Below, in pieces: positions 45,622-54,219 of a DNA stretch of 64,000 nt. This DNA is from Pseudomonas sp. REP124 (GTDB taxonomy: Bacteria; Pseudomonadota; Gammaproteobacteria; Pseudomonadales; Pseudomonadaceae). The DNA lies in contig NZ_JAIQWX010000012.1 of the NCBI RefSeq assembly GCF_020164475.1, positions 1 through 64,000 on the forward strand, given 5' to 3'. The position numbers and the translations under genes are program-made. Below the pieces are notes generated by a model. It worked only from the letters and a program-made list of their open reading frames with translations, was not told where the DNA came from and ran no database searches. Position 1 is the stretch's first letter; the number at the start of each line of letters is the position of its first letter.

Positions 45622-47265
45622 ATGATGGCGACAAAAATAATTCCGCCCGCCGAAGGCGCCTACGCCTATCCCTTGCTGATCAAGCAATTGCTGCTGTCCG
45701 GCGTGCGTTATGAGCCGGGCCGGGAAATCGTCTACGCCGACAAGCTGCGCTACAGCTACCAGACGCTCAACCAGCGCATCCGCCGCCTGGCCAACGCGCT
45801 GACGGCGGCCGGGGTCAAGGCCGGCGACACCGTGGCCTTGCTCGACTGGGACAGCCATCGCTACCTGGAATGCTTCTTTGCTGTGCCGATGATTGGCGCG
45901 GTGCTGCATACGGTGAACATTCGTTTGTCGCCGGAGCAGGTGCTGTTCACCATGAACCACGCCGAGGACGACCTGGTGCTGGTGCATGACGACTTCCTGC
46001 CATTGGTGGAGCAGATCCAGGATCGGCTGACCACGGTGAAGGGCTTCGTCCAGCTGAGCGACAACGTCGCAGCCGATGCCTCGCTGCCGGTGATCGGCGA
46101 GTACGAGGCGCTGCTGGCCGAGGCGTCGGACCAGTACGAGTTCCCGGATTTCGACGAAAACTCGGTGGCGACGCTGTTCTACACCACCGGCACCACCGGA
46201 GATCCGAAGGGCGTGTACTTCACCCACCGGCAACTGGTGCTGCACACCCTGAACGCCGTCGGCACTCTGGGCGTGTATCAGGGCCAGCCGCTGCTGCGCT
46301 CGGATGACGTGTACATGCCGATCACGCCGATGTTCCACGTGCATGCCTGGGGTGTACCGTATGTCGCGACCCTGCTGGGGCTCAAGCAGGTTTATCCGGG
46401 GCGTTACGAACCCAACAGCCTGGTGCGCCTGTATCGCGAGGAGAAGGTCAGTTTCTCCCACTGCGTGCCGACCATTTTGCAGATGATCCTCAACTGCGAA
46501 GAGGGCAAGAAGGGGCGTTTCGACGGCTGGAAGATTCTCATCGGCGGCAGCGCGTTGCCTTTGGGCATTGCCAGCGAAGCCAGCGGCCGGGGCATGGTGA
46601 TGCATGCCGGTTATGGCATGTCGGAGACCTGTCCGCTGCTGTGCCTGACCTATTTGCGTGATGAGGACTTGGAAAAGCCGATGGCGGAGCAACTGCCGAC
46701 GCGGATCAAGACCGGCACGCCGATCCCGATGGTCGACCTGAAAATCATCGACGCCAATGGCCAGGATGTCGCCCACGACGGCGAGTCCCTGGGCGAAATC
46801 GTGGTGCGCTCACCGTGGCTGACCCAGGGTTACCTGAAGGAGCAGGGCAAGGGCGCGGAGCTTTGGGACGGCGGCTGGCTGCACACTGGCGACATGGCCT
46901 CGATCGACCCGCAGGGCTGCGTGGAAATCAAGGACCGGATCAAGGACGTGATCAAGACCGGCGGCGAGTGGATCAGCTCCCTGGAACTGGAAAGCCTGAT
47001 CAGCGAACACCCGGCGGTGATGTCGGTGGCGGTGGTCGGCATCGCCGACGAACAATGGGGCGAACGCCCGATGGCCATGGTGGTGTGCGAAGCCGGCCAA
47101 TACCTGGACCGCAAACTGCTCGAAGCCCACCTGCAAGCCTTCGTCGACGGCGGCCGCATCAATAAATGGGCCATCCCCAAGCAGTTCAAATTCGTCAGCG
47201 AAATCCCGAAGACCAGCGTTGGCAAGATCAACAAAAAGCTGATTCGCGAGAGCGTGGCGGGCTGA
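45622..47265 (+). CDS. Acyl-CoA synthetase (AMP-forming), AlkK-like
   Basis: A 547-residue adenylate-forming enzyme that activates a fatty or similar acid as CoA thioester. The phosphate-binding motif TLFYTTGTTGDPKGVYFTH is near residue 187; also YGMSETCPLLC, the hinge region GWLHTGDMASIDPQGCV and KTGGEWISSLELESLI near the end. The sequence resembles medium-chain ligases such as AlkK more than FadD. Two ATGs lie side by side at 45622 and 45625, with AAGGA upstream; the first is used. Last gene of the cluster, followed by a REP block acting as its end. Confidence 0.94.
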   Translation: MMATKIIPPAEGAYAYPLLIKQLLLSGVRYEPGREIVYADKLRYSYQTLNQRIRRLANALTAAGVKAGDTVALLDWDSHRYLECFFAVPMIGAVLHTVNIRLSPEQVLFTMNHAEDDLVLVHDDFLPLVEQIQDRLTTVKGFVQLSDNVAADASLPVIGEYEALLAEASDQYEFPDFDENSVATLFYTTGTTGDPKGVYFTHRQLVLHTLNAVGTLGVYQGQPLLRSDDVYMPITPMFHVHAWGVPYVATLLGLKQVYPGRYEPNSLVRLYREEKVSFSHCVPTILQMILNCEEGKKGRFDGWKILIGGSALPLGIASEASGRGMVMHAGYGMSETCPLLCLTYLRDEDLEKPMAEQLPTRIKTGTPIPMVDLKIIDANGQDVAHDGESLGEIVVRSPWLTQGYLKEQGKGAELWDGGWLHTGDMASIDPQGCVEIKDRIKDVIKTGGEWISSLELESLISEHPAVMSVAVVGIADEQWGERPMAMVVCEAGQYLDRKLLEAHLQAFVDGGRINKWAIPKQFKFVSEIPKTSVGKINKKLIRESVAG

Positions 47266-47279
47266 CAGGCTTACACCTA

Positions 47280-47512
47280 CCCCTGTAGGGGCCGAGCTTG
47301 CTCGCGAAGAGGCCGGCACATTCAACATCGATGCCGGCAGGCCTGACGCCTTCGCGGGCAAGCCTCGCTCCTACAGGGGGGTGGGGTGTTCGCAGGATTT
47401 GTGGACGACAAAGAAACCTGTGGGAGCGGGCTTGCCCGCGAAGAGGCCGGCACATTCAACATCTATGCTGGCAGGCCTGACGCCTTCGCGGGCAAGCCTC
47501 GCTCCTACAGGG
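47280..47512. repeat. REP cluster (two REPINs)
   Basis: Two inverted pairs (47280-47379 and 47419-47512) with the recurring spacer GAGGCCGGCACATTCAACAT. They end the acyl-CoA ligase operon. Confidence 0.9.
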
Positions 47513-47602
47513 TTTTAGGGTGTTTGCGGGGTTGGTGGTTTGAAACATAGACGCAACAAAGCCCCCGTATCATCCGCTCCACCAAATCAGAAGGGATCCA
47601 CG

Positions 47603-47818
47603 ATGAATCGGCCATCGAGAAGCATGCGCAAACTGCTCGACTCCGTCGCCAGCAACAATGAAACCGCGGCGCTGGATGTGATGCGTGCAACTGAACAGCT
47701 CAAGGACGAGGTGTTGCGGCAACGGCTGTTCAATTTGATTCACCAGCTCAACCAGGACGCCACCGACCTGCGCATGGCGCGGGACGAGATTCAGGGTGGG
47801 GTTATCAAACTCGCCTGA
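47603..47818 (+). CDS. Small helical protein of unknown function
   Basis: A 71-residue, strongly helical and charged protein (MNRPSRSMRKLLDSVASN then ALDVMRATEQLKDEVLRQRLF). No signal peptide or known motif. The frame begins at 47540, but ATG 47603 has AAGGGA upstream and is the better start. It lies convergent to the OprD gene with only six bases between, and after the REP cluster. Codon use looks coding. Function unknown. Confidence 0.65.
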   Translation: MNRPSRSMRKLLDSVASNNETAALDVMRATEQLKDEVLRQRLFNLIHQLNQDATDLRMARDEIQGGVIKLA

Positions 47819-47824
47819 CCCGGT

Positions 47825-49132
47825 TCAAAAGTGCCCCCAACTGAGGGGGTACTCGAGGACGATGTAGATCCGGTCAATGTCATCCCCGGCCTGGGCGCTG
47901 TTGGCGCGATGAGTCACGTGGGACAGCTTCATCGACAGATTCTTCGCCGGACCCGACTGCACGACATAGTGCAGATCGATATCTCGCTCCCAATGGCGTC
48001 CGCCATCCCCTTGCTGCGGCACGAACTGGCCGGTATCCGGATCGAACGGGTTGTACGCGCCACCCTGAGGCGCATGAGTACCATTGATGCCGCGACCGGT
48101 GACATAGCGCGTCATGAACGTCAGGCCGGGAACGCCGAACACACTCATATCCAGATCGTAACGCGCCTGCCACGAACGCTCGCCAGGGCCGTTGAAGTCG
48201 GCGTACTTGATCGAGTTGGCCAGATAGATCGAGTCGCCCCCGACAAAATCGAACGGCGTATCACCGTGGATCTTCTGATAGGCCAGGGTGAAGCCATGGG
48301 CGCCGAACTTGTATTTCCCCGACAGGCTATAAGCCGTGTTATCGATTGCACCGGCCGCCGCCTCGCCGTAATCCCGGGTGTGGTAGACGTTGCCATCAAT
48401 AAAGAACCCGGACTGATTCAGGTGCAGATTGGCGTAGTACTGCCGCCAGGTCTCGCTCAGCTGCGAGGCATACAACGCACCACCCAACGGCTGATCTTCG
48501 AACAACTGCGCACCTAGGAAGCTGATCCCGCCGGTATCGGTACTCGCCCCGTAACCCGTGAAATCTCCTTTGCTCGTCGAGGCATCCTGATTCTTGAACG
48601 CCGTGAAACGCCCGGCCTGCACATGCACATCGTCCAGCTCGCGGCTGTCGAGCAGAAAACCCGTGGCGTATTCCGGTTGCAGGCGCTTGTCGGCGGTGTC
48701 GAACACCGGGGTTTCCACCATCATCTCGCCGTAGGCCAGGGTGGTTTTCGAGGTGCGCAGCTTCACCGCGCCACCGGCGCTGGAATAGTTGCTGTCACTG
48801 CGCCCGTCCGAATCCAGCGGCAGCAACCCCGTCCCGGCATGTCCCTGGCCACCGTCGAGCTTCACCCCGAAAAAACCATGGGCATCGACCCCGAAACCGA
48901 TAGTGCCCGGGGTAAAACCGGAGGCGAACGAAGCGATGAAACCCTGGGCCCACTCCTGCTTGTAGCTCTGGTTGGCCGGGGTAGGGGATCGGTAGTCGCT
49001 TTGCAGGAAGAAGTTGCGGTTCAGCAGGTTGAGTGACGATCCATCCAAAAAGCCTGACGCCATGGGTTCGTCGGCCAGAGCTGCCGCACTGGTGACGGGA
49101 AGTAGCCAAAGCAGCCAGTAAGTGACGCGCAT
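47825..49132 (-). CDS. OprD-family outer-membrane porin
   Basis: A 435-residue porin with signal peptide (MRVTYWLLWLLPVTSAAALAD), the OprD-type start FLDGSSLNLLNRNFFLQSDYR and strand text typical of the family: SNYSSAGGAVKLRTSKTTLAYGEM, SWQARYDLDMSVFGVPGLTFMTRYVTGRG. It ends in Phe. OprD porins let small organic acids or basic amino acids into the periplasm; which one here is open. It is divergent from the DoxX/MFS genes and shares with them a gap containing a perfect 19-bp-arm palindrome. Confidence 0.94.
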   Translation of the reverse strand: MRVTYWLLWLLPVTSAAALADEPMASGFLDGSSLNLLNRNFFLQSDYRSPTPANQSYKQEWAQGFIASFASGFTPGTIGFGVDAHGFFGVKLDGGQGHAGTGLLPLDSDGRSDSNYSSAGGAVKLRTSKTTLAYGEMMVETPVFDTADKRLQPEYATGFLLDSRELDDVHVQAGRFTAFKNQDASTSKGDFTGYGASTDTGGISFLGAQLFEDQPLGGALYASQLSETWRQYYANLHLNQSGFFIDGNVYHTRDYGEAAAGAIDNTAYSLSGKYKFGAHGFTLAYQKIHGDTPFDFVGGDSIYLANSIKYADFNGPGERSWQARYDLDMSVFGVPGLTFMTRYVTGRGINGTHAPQGGAYNPFDPDTGQFVPQQGDGGRHWERDIDLHYVVQSGPAKNLSMKLSHVTHRANSAQAGDDIDRIYIVLEYPLSWGHF

Positions 49133-49212
49133 TCATCCGGATCCTGATCGAGTGCCCATTGTCTGGGGACGCTTGAGAGAGCGGACATTTTCACGGTGCG
49201 GTCGCACGCAGT

Positions 49213-49282
49213 GATTGTATGAATGTGCGTATCTGCAGGTTTTCCTCGCACAGGTTTTCCAACTACGCACATTCATACAATC
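49213..49282. promoter_or_regulatory. Perfect 19-bp inverted repeat with internal direct repeats
   Basis: GATTGTATGAATGTGCGTA (49213-49231) and its exact complement (49264-49282) flank a 32-base centre. The centre holds CAGGTTTTCC twice (49236-49245 and 49251-49260). It sits in the divergent OprD/DoxX gap, 81 bases from the OprD start. It is not a REP sequence. Could be a large operator, a hairpin RNA or a mobile-element remnant. Confidence 0.7.
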
Positions 49283-49386
49283 GCACCGCTGCGCAGCGCA
49301 GGACACTGATGTGATGTCTACCTCGTTCCCTGGTGGGGACAAGGCGCAATAACGGTTGATCGGCACGCAACAAAAGGAGTCTGTCC

Positions 49387-49812
49387 ATGACTGACGATGC
49401 AAGCAGGATGAATACCAGCGATCTCGCGCTGTTTTGGTTGCGCATCAGCGGTTGCCTGTTGCTGCTGTCAGTCCATGGGCTGCCCAAGCTCATGCATTTC
49501 CAGCATGAACTGGGGGTGATCGAGGACCCGTTCGGCATGGGCGCTACCTTGACCCTTTCACTGGCGGTGTTCGCCGAAGTACTGTGCCCGGTGTTGATCA
49601 TGGCGGGTGTGCTGACCCGTCTTGCGACCGTGCCGATTCTGTTTCTGCTGGCGGTCTCGGTGATGCTGGTTCACCCGGAATGGAGCCTGGCCGAGGGGCA
49701 GTTCGCCTGGATGCTGCTGATCATCTTCTCGACGATTTTTATCGCCGGCCCCGGACGGCTGGCCCTTGGCTGGAAAGTGTCACAGCGCTGGCCACTTCTG
49801 CGTCAACTTTGA
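49387..49812 (+). CDS. DoxX-family membrane protein
   Basis: A 141-residue protein with four membrane helices and the DoxX-type text FWLRISGCLLLLSVHGLPKL, ALTLSLAVFAEVLCPVLIMAGVLTRLATV and a final PGRLALGWK. DoxX-like proteins are quinone-linked or stress-linked membrane proteins of unclear function. AAGGAG lies seven bases before the ATG. It ends ten bases before the MFS_3 exporter start codon, so the two are probably cotranscribed. Confidence 0.88.
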   Translation: MTDDASRMNTSDLALFWLRISGCLLLLSVHGLPKLMHFQHELGVIEDPFGMGATLTLSLAVFAEVLCPVLIMAGVLTRLATVPILFLLAVSVMLVHPEWSLAEGQFAWMLLIIFSTIFIAGPGRLALGWKVSQRWPLLRQL

Positions 49813-49822
49813 TGGAAGCTCA

Positions 49823-51424
49823 ATGAATACGATCAATCGCGATCAAGCGATCGCAGCCGCGCCTTCGGCCTGGCAACCCCTTCGCCAGAGACTTTTTCTC
49901 AGCCTGTGGCTGGCCAGCATCGCCTCCAGCATCGGAACCTGGATGCATGAAGTGGGCGCCGGCTGGTTGATGACCTCGTTGTCGGCGAGCCCGTTGATGG
50001 TCGCTCTGGTCCAGGTGGCAGGCGCCGCTCCGATGTTTTTGCTGGCGCTCCCGGCGGGTGCGCTGGCCGATATCATCGACAAGCGCAAATACCTGCTGAT
50101 GACCCAGGCCGGCATGGCGGTGGTCGCGCTCGTGCTGGCGATCTTGACCTTTGCCGGGATGATGAGCGCGCCGCTGCTTCTGCTGTTCACCCTGGCCATG
50201 GGAGTGGGCACGGCACTGACCATGCCGGCCTGGTCGGCGCTGACGCCCGAGGTGGTGCCGGCAGCGGATCTGCCCGCGGCGATATCGCTCAGCAGCGTCG
50301 GGGTCAACGTCGCCCGGGCGCTGGGCCCGGCCATCGCCGGGATCATCATCAGTCTGGTGGGGCCGTGGGCCACTTTTGCGGTCAATGCGCTGTCTTTTTT
50401 TGCGGTGATCACGGTGCTGGCGATGTGGCGTCGTACACCGCAGCAGCCGGTGCTGCCGGCGGAACGGCTGTTCGGCGCGATTCGTGTGGGTTGGCGCTAT
50501 GCCCGAAGCTCGAACCATCTGCAAAGGGTGTTGGTGCGTACTCTGTTGTTCTTCCTCGGGGCCAGTGCGGGGATGTCGCTGTTGCCACTGATCGTGCGCG
50601 GCGAGCTCAAGGGCAGCGCCGAGCAGTTCGGCATCCTGCTGGGTTGCGTCGGTGTCGGGGCGGTCGCCGGGGCGATGTTCCTGCCGTGGTTGCGTCGGCA
50701 GATTGCCGTGAACCAACTGGTGGCCCTGGCGAGCCTGACCTATGCGGCTGTCCTGCTGGCCTTGGCATGGGTGCCGAATTTCTATGGGCTGATCCCGGTC
50801 ATGCTCATCAGCGGCGCGGCGTGGATTGCCGTGCTGTCCAGCCTTCAGGTGTCTGCGCAAACATCGGTCCCGGCCTGGGTCAAGGCCCGGGCGCTGGCGG
50901 TGTACATCCTGGTGTTCTTCGGCACCATGGCGGTCGGCGGGTTGGTGTGGGGGCTGTTGGCCAGTTGGGTTTCCATCTCCGTTTCATTGAGTGTCGCGGG
51001 CGGGGTGATGATTGCCGGCGTCGCGGTGGGCTGGTGGGTAAAACTCCCGGTGCTCGTCGCCGATGACCTGGCCCCGTCACTGCACTGGCCGCAGCCGTTG
51101 CTCAGCGCCGATGTCGACGGCGAGCGTGGCCCGGTGATGATCACCGTGGAATACGAAATCGCCCCGGCCGACGCCGAGGCGTTCAAACAGGCCATGGAGC
51201 AGGTGCGCAGAATGAGGAACCGCAATGGATCCTTCTCCTGGCAGCTGATGCAGGACACCGAAAACCCGAATCTGTGGATCGAGCTGTTCTTCGACGAATC
51301 CTGGCTCGACCACCTTCGCCACCACGGCCGCGTCACCCGGTCCGAGCTGAAAATCGAATCAAGCGCCCGGCGTTTTCTGATGCCGGGAACGCAGGTGCGG
51401 ATTCGGCATTTGCTCAAGGGGTGA
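49823..51424 (+). CDS. MFS_3 (EntS-like) exporter with C-terminal soluble domain
   Basis: A 533-residue permease of the MFS_3 family, related to enterobactin exporter EntS. Twelve helices are followed by a soluble C-terminal domain of about 110 residues (MITVEYEIAPADAEAFKQAM to VRIRHLLKG), resembling a small-molecule-binding ABM fold. The N-terminal start MNTINRDQ at ATG 49823 is preferred over an upstream frame to 49766. Probably exports a siderophore-like or antibiotic molecule. Cotranscribed with DoxX. A REP cluster follows. Confidence 0.9.
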   Translation: MNTINRDQAIAAAPSAWQPLRQRLFLSLWLASIASSIGTWMHEVGAGWLMTSLSASPLMVALVQVAGAAPMFLLALPAGALADIIDKRKYLLMTQAGMAVVALVLAILTFAGMMSAPLLLLFTLAMGVGTALTMPAWSALTPEVVPAADLPAAISLSSVGVNVARALGPAIAGIIISLVGPWATFAVNALSFFAVITVLAMWRRTPQQPVLPAERLFGAIRVGWRYARSSNHLQRVLVRTLLFFLGASAGMSLLPLIVRGELKGSAEQFGILLGCVGVGAVAGAMFLPWLRRQIAVNQLVALASLTYAAVLLALAWVPNFYGLIPVMLISGAAWIAVLSSLQVSAQTSVPAWVKARALAVYILVFFGTMAVGGLVWGLLASWVSISVSLSVAGGVMIAGVAVGWWVKLPVLVADDLAPSLHWPQPLLSADVDGERGPVMITVEYEIAPADAEAFKQAMEQVRRMRNRNGSFSWQLMQDTENPNLWIELFFDESWLDHLRHHGRVTRSELKIESSARRFLMPGTQVRIRHLLKG

Positions 51425-51473
51425 TGGGGGCGGTGGGGTACCTGATCCAGGCAGCCCGCGTCATCGTTGACGA

Positions 51474-51770
51474 TCATCGCGAGCAGGCTCGCTCCCACAT
51501 GGGATTTGTGTTGTTTACAAGGATTTGTGGACGACAAAGCAACCTGTAGGAGCCGGGCTTGCCCGCGAAGAGGCCGGCATATTCAACATTGATGTCGGCC
51601 GGCCTGACGCCTTCGCGAGCAAGCCCGCTCCCACATGGGATTTGTGTTGTTTACAAGGATTTGTGGACGACAAAGCAACCTGTAGGAGCCGGGCTTGCCC
51701 GCGAAGAGGCCGGCACATTCGACATTGATGTTGGCTGGCCTGACGCCTTCGCGGGCTTGCCCGCGAAGAG
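51474..51770. repeat. REP cluster with a 136-bp tandem duplication
   Basis: REP cores fill the gap 51425-51957. The segment from GCTCCCACATGGGATTTGTG through a REP core recurs at 51491 and 51627, identical over about 87 bases, so it is a recent tandem copy. After it two REP cores abut directly at about 51741-51765. The remainder, 51771-51957, has a C-rich stretch and the ribosome site of the next gene; a palindrome GGAACG...CGTTCC is near 51844-51867. Confidence 0.85.
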
Positions 51771-51957
51771 GCCACCAGCAACACCCTCCCATCACCAGAC
51801 ACGCCACCCCCATCAAAACCCACCAACCTTCGGTCGGTCCACAGGAACGTCCGGCTCGAGCCGTTCCTCCATTTAGAAGAACCCGATCTCACCATCCGTG
51901 CGCACACTGACGCCTGCGCCGAAGGACCTGATCCTTATTTGGCTCACTGGAGGAGCA

Positions 51958-53121
51958 ATGAACGAACAGCTGAAGTTCGGAATGGAAGAAGAATATTTCG
52001 TGACGGACCTGTTTACCCGACAGATGCCCGGCAAGCTGACCGGAGAGGTTGTCGGCCACTGTAAAGCGGCAGTCGGCGGGAGCTTCGCTTACGAGATGTT
52101 CCAGGCGCAGATCGAAGTCGCTTCACCGGTGTTCACCAGCCTGCCGCAAGCCGCCGAATACCTCACCGACGCCCGCGAGGCCTTGCGCGATGCACTCCAG
52201 CCCTTTGACCTGGGCCTGATGTGCGCCGGCTCCCACCCCATGGGCGATTGGCGTACGCAATACGCCACCGACCAGTCTCATTTCCAGCAGCTGTTCAAGG
52301 ACTACCAACGGGTGGCGCGGCGCAGCCTGCTCTCGGGGTTGCACGTGCATGTGGAAGTGCCGCACAGACTGGACCGCATCCTGGTGATGAACGAAGTGCT
52401 GCCCTGGACACCGCTGCTTCTGGCTTTGAGCAGTTCGTCACCGTTCTGGGAAGGCAGCGACAGCGGCTTTGACAGCTATCGCCAGACAGCCTGCGACGAG
52501 TGGCCGCGCATGGGCGTGCCGGAGTACTTCGCCGATCACTTCGACTACAACGCCTACCTGGCGTTCATGATGTCATCGGGCTCGATCAAGTCCGCGAGCG
52601 AATGCTGGTGGGGGATCAGGCCTTCAGCCAAGTACCCGACTCTGGAACTGCGCATGACCGATGCCTGTCCGCGCCTGGATGACGCGCTGTGCATCGCTTC
52701 GTTCTTTCGCCTGATGATCGCCTATGCCATCGAACAACCGTGCCCGGGGTCGAGTTACACGCAGAAATCGCGCTGGATGCTGATGGAAAATCGCTGGCGG
52801 GCCAAGCGCTCGGGGCTGAATGCGGCGTTTCTTGTGGAAGGGTTCGATCGGCCGTTTACGCTTGAGCAGTGGTTGTTTTTGACCGAGCAGGTTCTGAAGA
52901 AAACCGCGAAAGCGATGGGGGTGGAGAGTGTTTTTGCGCAGATTCGCAGGATCATCAGCGACGGCAGCAGTGCGCAGCGACAGCGGCAGGTTTATCAGGA
53001 AGTGCTGACCCGCGGGAAGGGTGATCAGGAGGCGCTGTCCCATGTCGTGGATCATCTGCTGATGGAGACTTGCCGGGGCGAACATGCCTGCGAAAAGCGG
53101 CCGGACAATAGCCTAATCTGA
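51958..53121 (+). CDS. ybdK: Carboxylate-amine ligase (YbdK/GCS2 family)
   Basis: A 387-residue member of the glutamate-cysteine ligase type 2 family. It starts MNEQLKFGMEEEYFVTD, which contains the GMEEEY motif that binds Mg-ATP. Later conserved stretches are SGLHVHVEVPHRLDRI and KYPTLELRMTDACPRLDD. YbdK joins an amino-acid carboxylate to an amine with weak gamma-glutamylcysteine synthesis; physiological substrate unknown. GGAGGAG lies four bases before the ATG; a frame extension to 51898 is not needed. Convergent with the methyltransferase gene, separated by a REPIN. Confidence 0.9.
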   Translation: MNEQLKFGMEEEYFVTDLFTRQMPGKLTGEVVGHCKAAVGGSFAYEMFQAQIEVASPVFTSLPQAAEYLTDAREALRDALQPFDLGLMCAGSHPMGDWRTQYATDQSHFQQLFKDYQRVARRSLLSGLHVHVEVPHRLDRILVMNEVLPWTPLLLALSSSSPFWEGSDSGFDSYRQTACDEWPRMGVPEYFADHFDYNAYLAFMMSSGSIKSASECWWGIRPSAKYPTLELRMTDACPRLDDALCIASFFRLMIAYAIEQPCPGSSYTQKSRWMLMENRWRAKRSGLNAAFLVEGFDRPFTLEQWLFLTEQVLKKTAKAMGVESVFAQIRRIISDGSSAQRQRQVYQEVLTRGKGDQEALSHVVDHLLMETCRGEHACEKRPDNSLI

Positions 53122-53139
53122 ATCTGCTGTGCACGCGGA

Positions 53140-53246
53140 CCCTGTAGGAGCGAGCATGCTCGCGATGGACTCGAGAACGCCGCGGGGTGTCAGGTTGCCA
53201 GCGTCATCGTTGACGACCATCGCGAGCATGCTCGCTCCTACAGGGG
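53140..53246. repeat. REPIN (inverted REP pair)
   Basis: Inverted REP pair (GGAGCGAGCATGCTCGCGAT and complement) between the convergent ybdK and methyltransferase genes; its subtype is the same as at 3531-3639. Confidence 0.9.
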
Positions 53247-53256
53247 ATCGTGTTTG

Positions 53257-54219
53257 TTATGAGATTCGGGTGACGGTCAGCACGACTGCTGCGATACGTT
53301 CAGCCATCGCATAGGTCGGGCTTTCCAGCTCCTCACCAAACACGTCCGGGTCCATTTCCCTGTAGGTCCAGCTCAAGTCAGGCCTGTCGAACAGCGGCCA
53401 CGCATGCTTGAAGAAAATATCGACCCCATCCACCGAGGGCGCCCCCGTGTACAGCAACAGCGTGCCGCCGGGCGCCAGTCGCTCAATCGCCTGCCCAACG
53501 ATCTTCACCGAAAGATCCGACCCAAGATTCTCCCCACCATGCCGATACGCCCGCTGCTGGATGTCCTGCATATACGGCGGATTGGCGACGATCAAATCGA
53601 ATTGGCCAAAGACATTGCTTAGCAGATCGCTCGGCTGCGTGGCCACGTTCTCCACTTCCGCCAGCGCGGCATTCACCGCCGTGTATCGCAGCGCTGTAGG
53701 GTTGATGTCCACCGCCAGCACCTGTGCATCGCGCCGGGCCTGGGCAATCAGGATCGCCCCCGCGCCACTGCCGCAACCTATGTCGACGGCATTCTGGATC
53801 CTGTGGCTGGACGTGCGCAGATGCTCCTGTATCGCCTGGGCGAAGCGGTAAGTGTCGGGCCCGAAGAACACCGAATCATGACTGGTCGTGGGAAAGCTCG
53901 AATGCACGAACAGCAAATCATCGATGCTCGACCACCGCACCTCGCTCAGCCACATCCCGCCGTAGGCTCGCAGCAGACCGCACTCCATCAGCGTCCTTAG
54001 CTCCGACTCAGGCAACAGCTCGGACTCGAACGGCCGACTCCAGCCAAAAATATCTCGCAGATGGCGCGCCCGATGATTTTCCGGACGTGCGTTGACCCGC
54101 TGATGGGTCAAGGGCGTCACTGTGATGAAGCGGTATTGATCGGCCTGCAATCGTCTGCCCAATTGCAGCAGCGGAAGGTCATGCTCGGTGTCCTGTGCGA
54201 CGACGTTCAGTGTGTTCAT
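53257..54219 (-). CDS. SAM-dependent methyltransferase with NPPY motif
   Basis: A 320-residue class I methyltransferase. Residues 1-135 are an extra N-terminal domain without a motif I know. The SAM-binding motif VDIGCGSGAG is at 145-154 and acidic residue VLAVDINP at about 167-174. The substrate-amine motif NPPYMQD is at 213-219, as in HemK/PrmC-type and N6-adenine enzymes that methylate planar amino or amide nitrogens. The N-terminal domain is unlike PrmC, so it probably acts on another nitrogen substrate. The ATG overlaps the stop of the iron-oxidase gene by four bases (ATGA): one translational unit. Confidence 0.88.
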   Translation of the reverse strand: MNTLNVVAQDTEHDLPLLQLGRRLQADQYRFITVTPLTHQRVNARPENHRARHLRDIFGWSRPFESELLPESELRTLMECGLLRAYGGMWLSEVRWSSIDDLLFVHSSFPTTSHDSVFFGPDTYRFAQAIQEHLRTSSHRIQNAVDIGCGSGAGAILIAQARRDAQVLAVDINPTALRYTAVNAALAEVENVATQPSDLLSNVFGQFDLIVANPPYMQDIQQRAYRHGGENLGSDLSVKIVGQAIERLAPGGTLLLYTGAPSVDGVDIFFKHAWPLFDRPDLSWTYREMDPDVFGEELESPTYAMAERIAAVVLTVTRIS

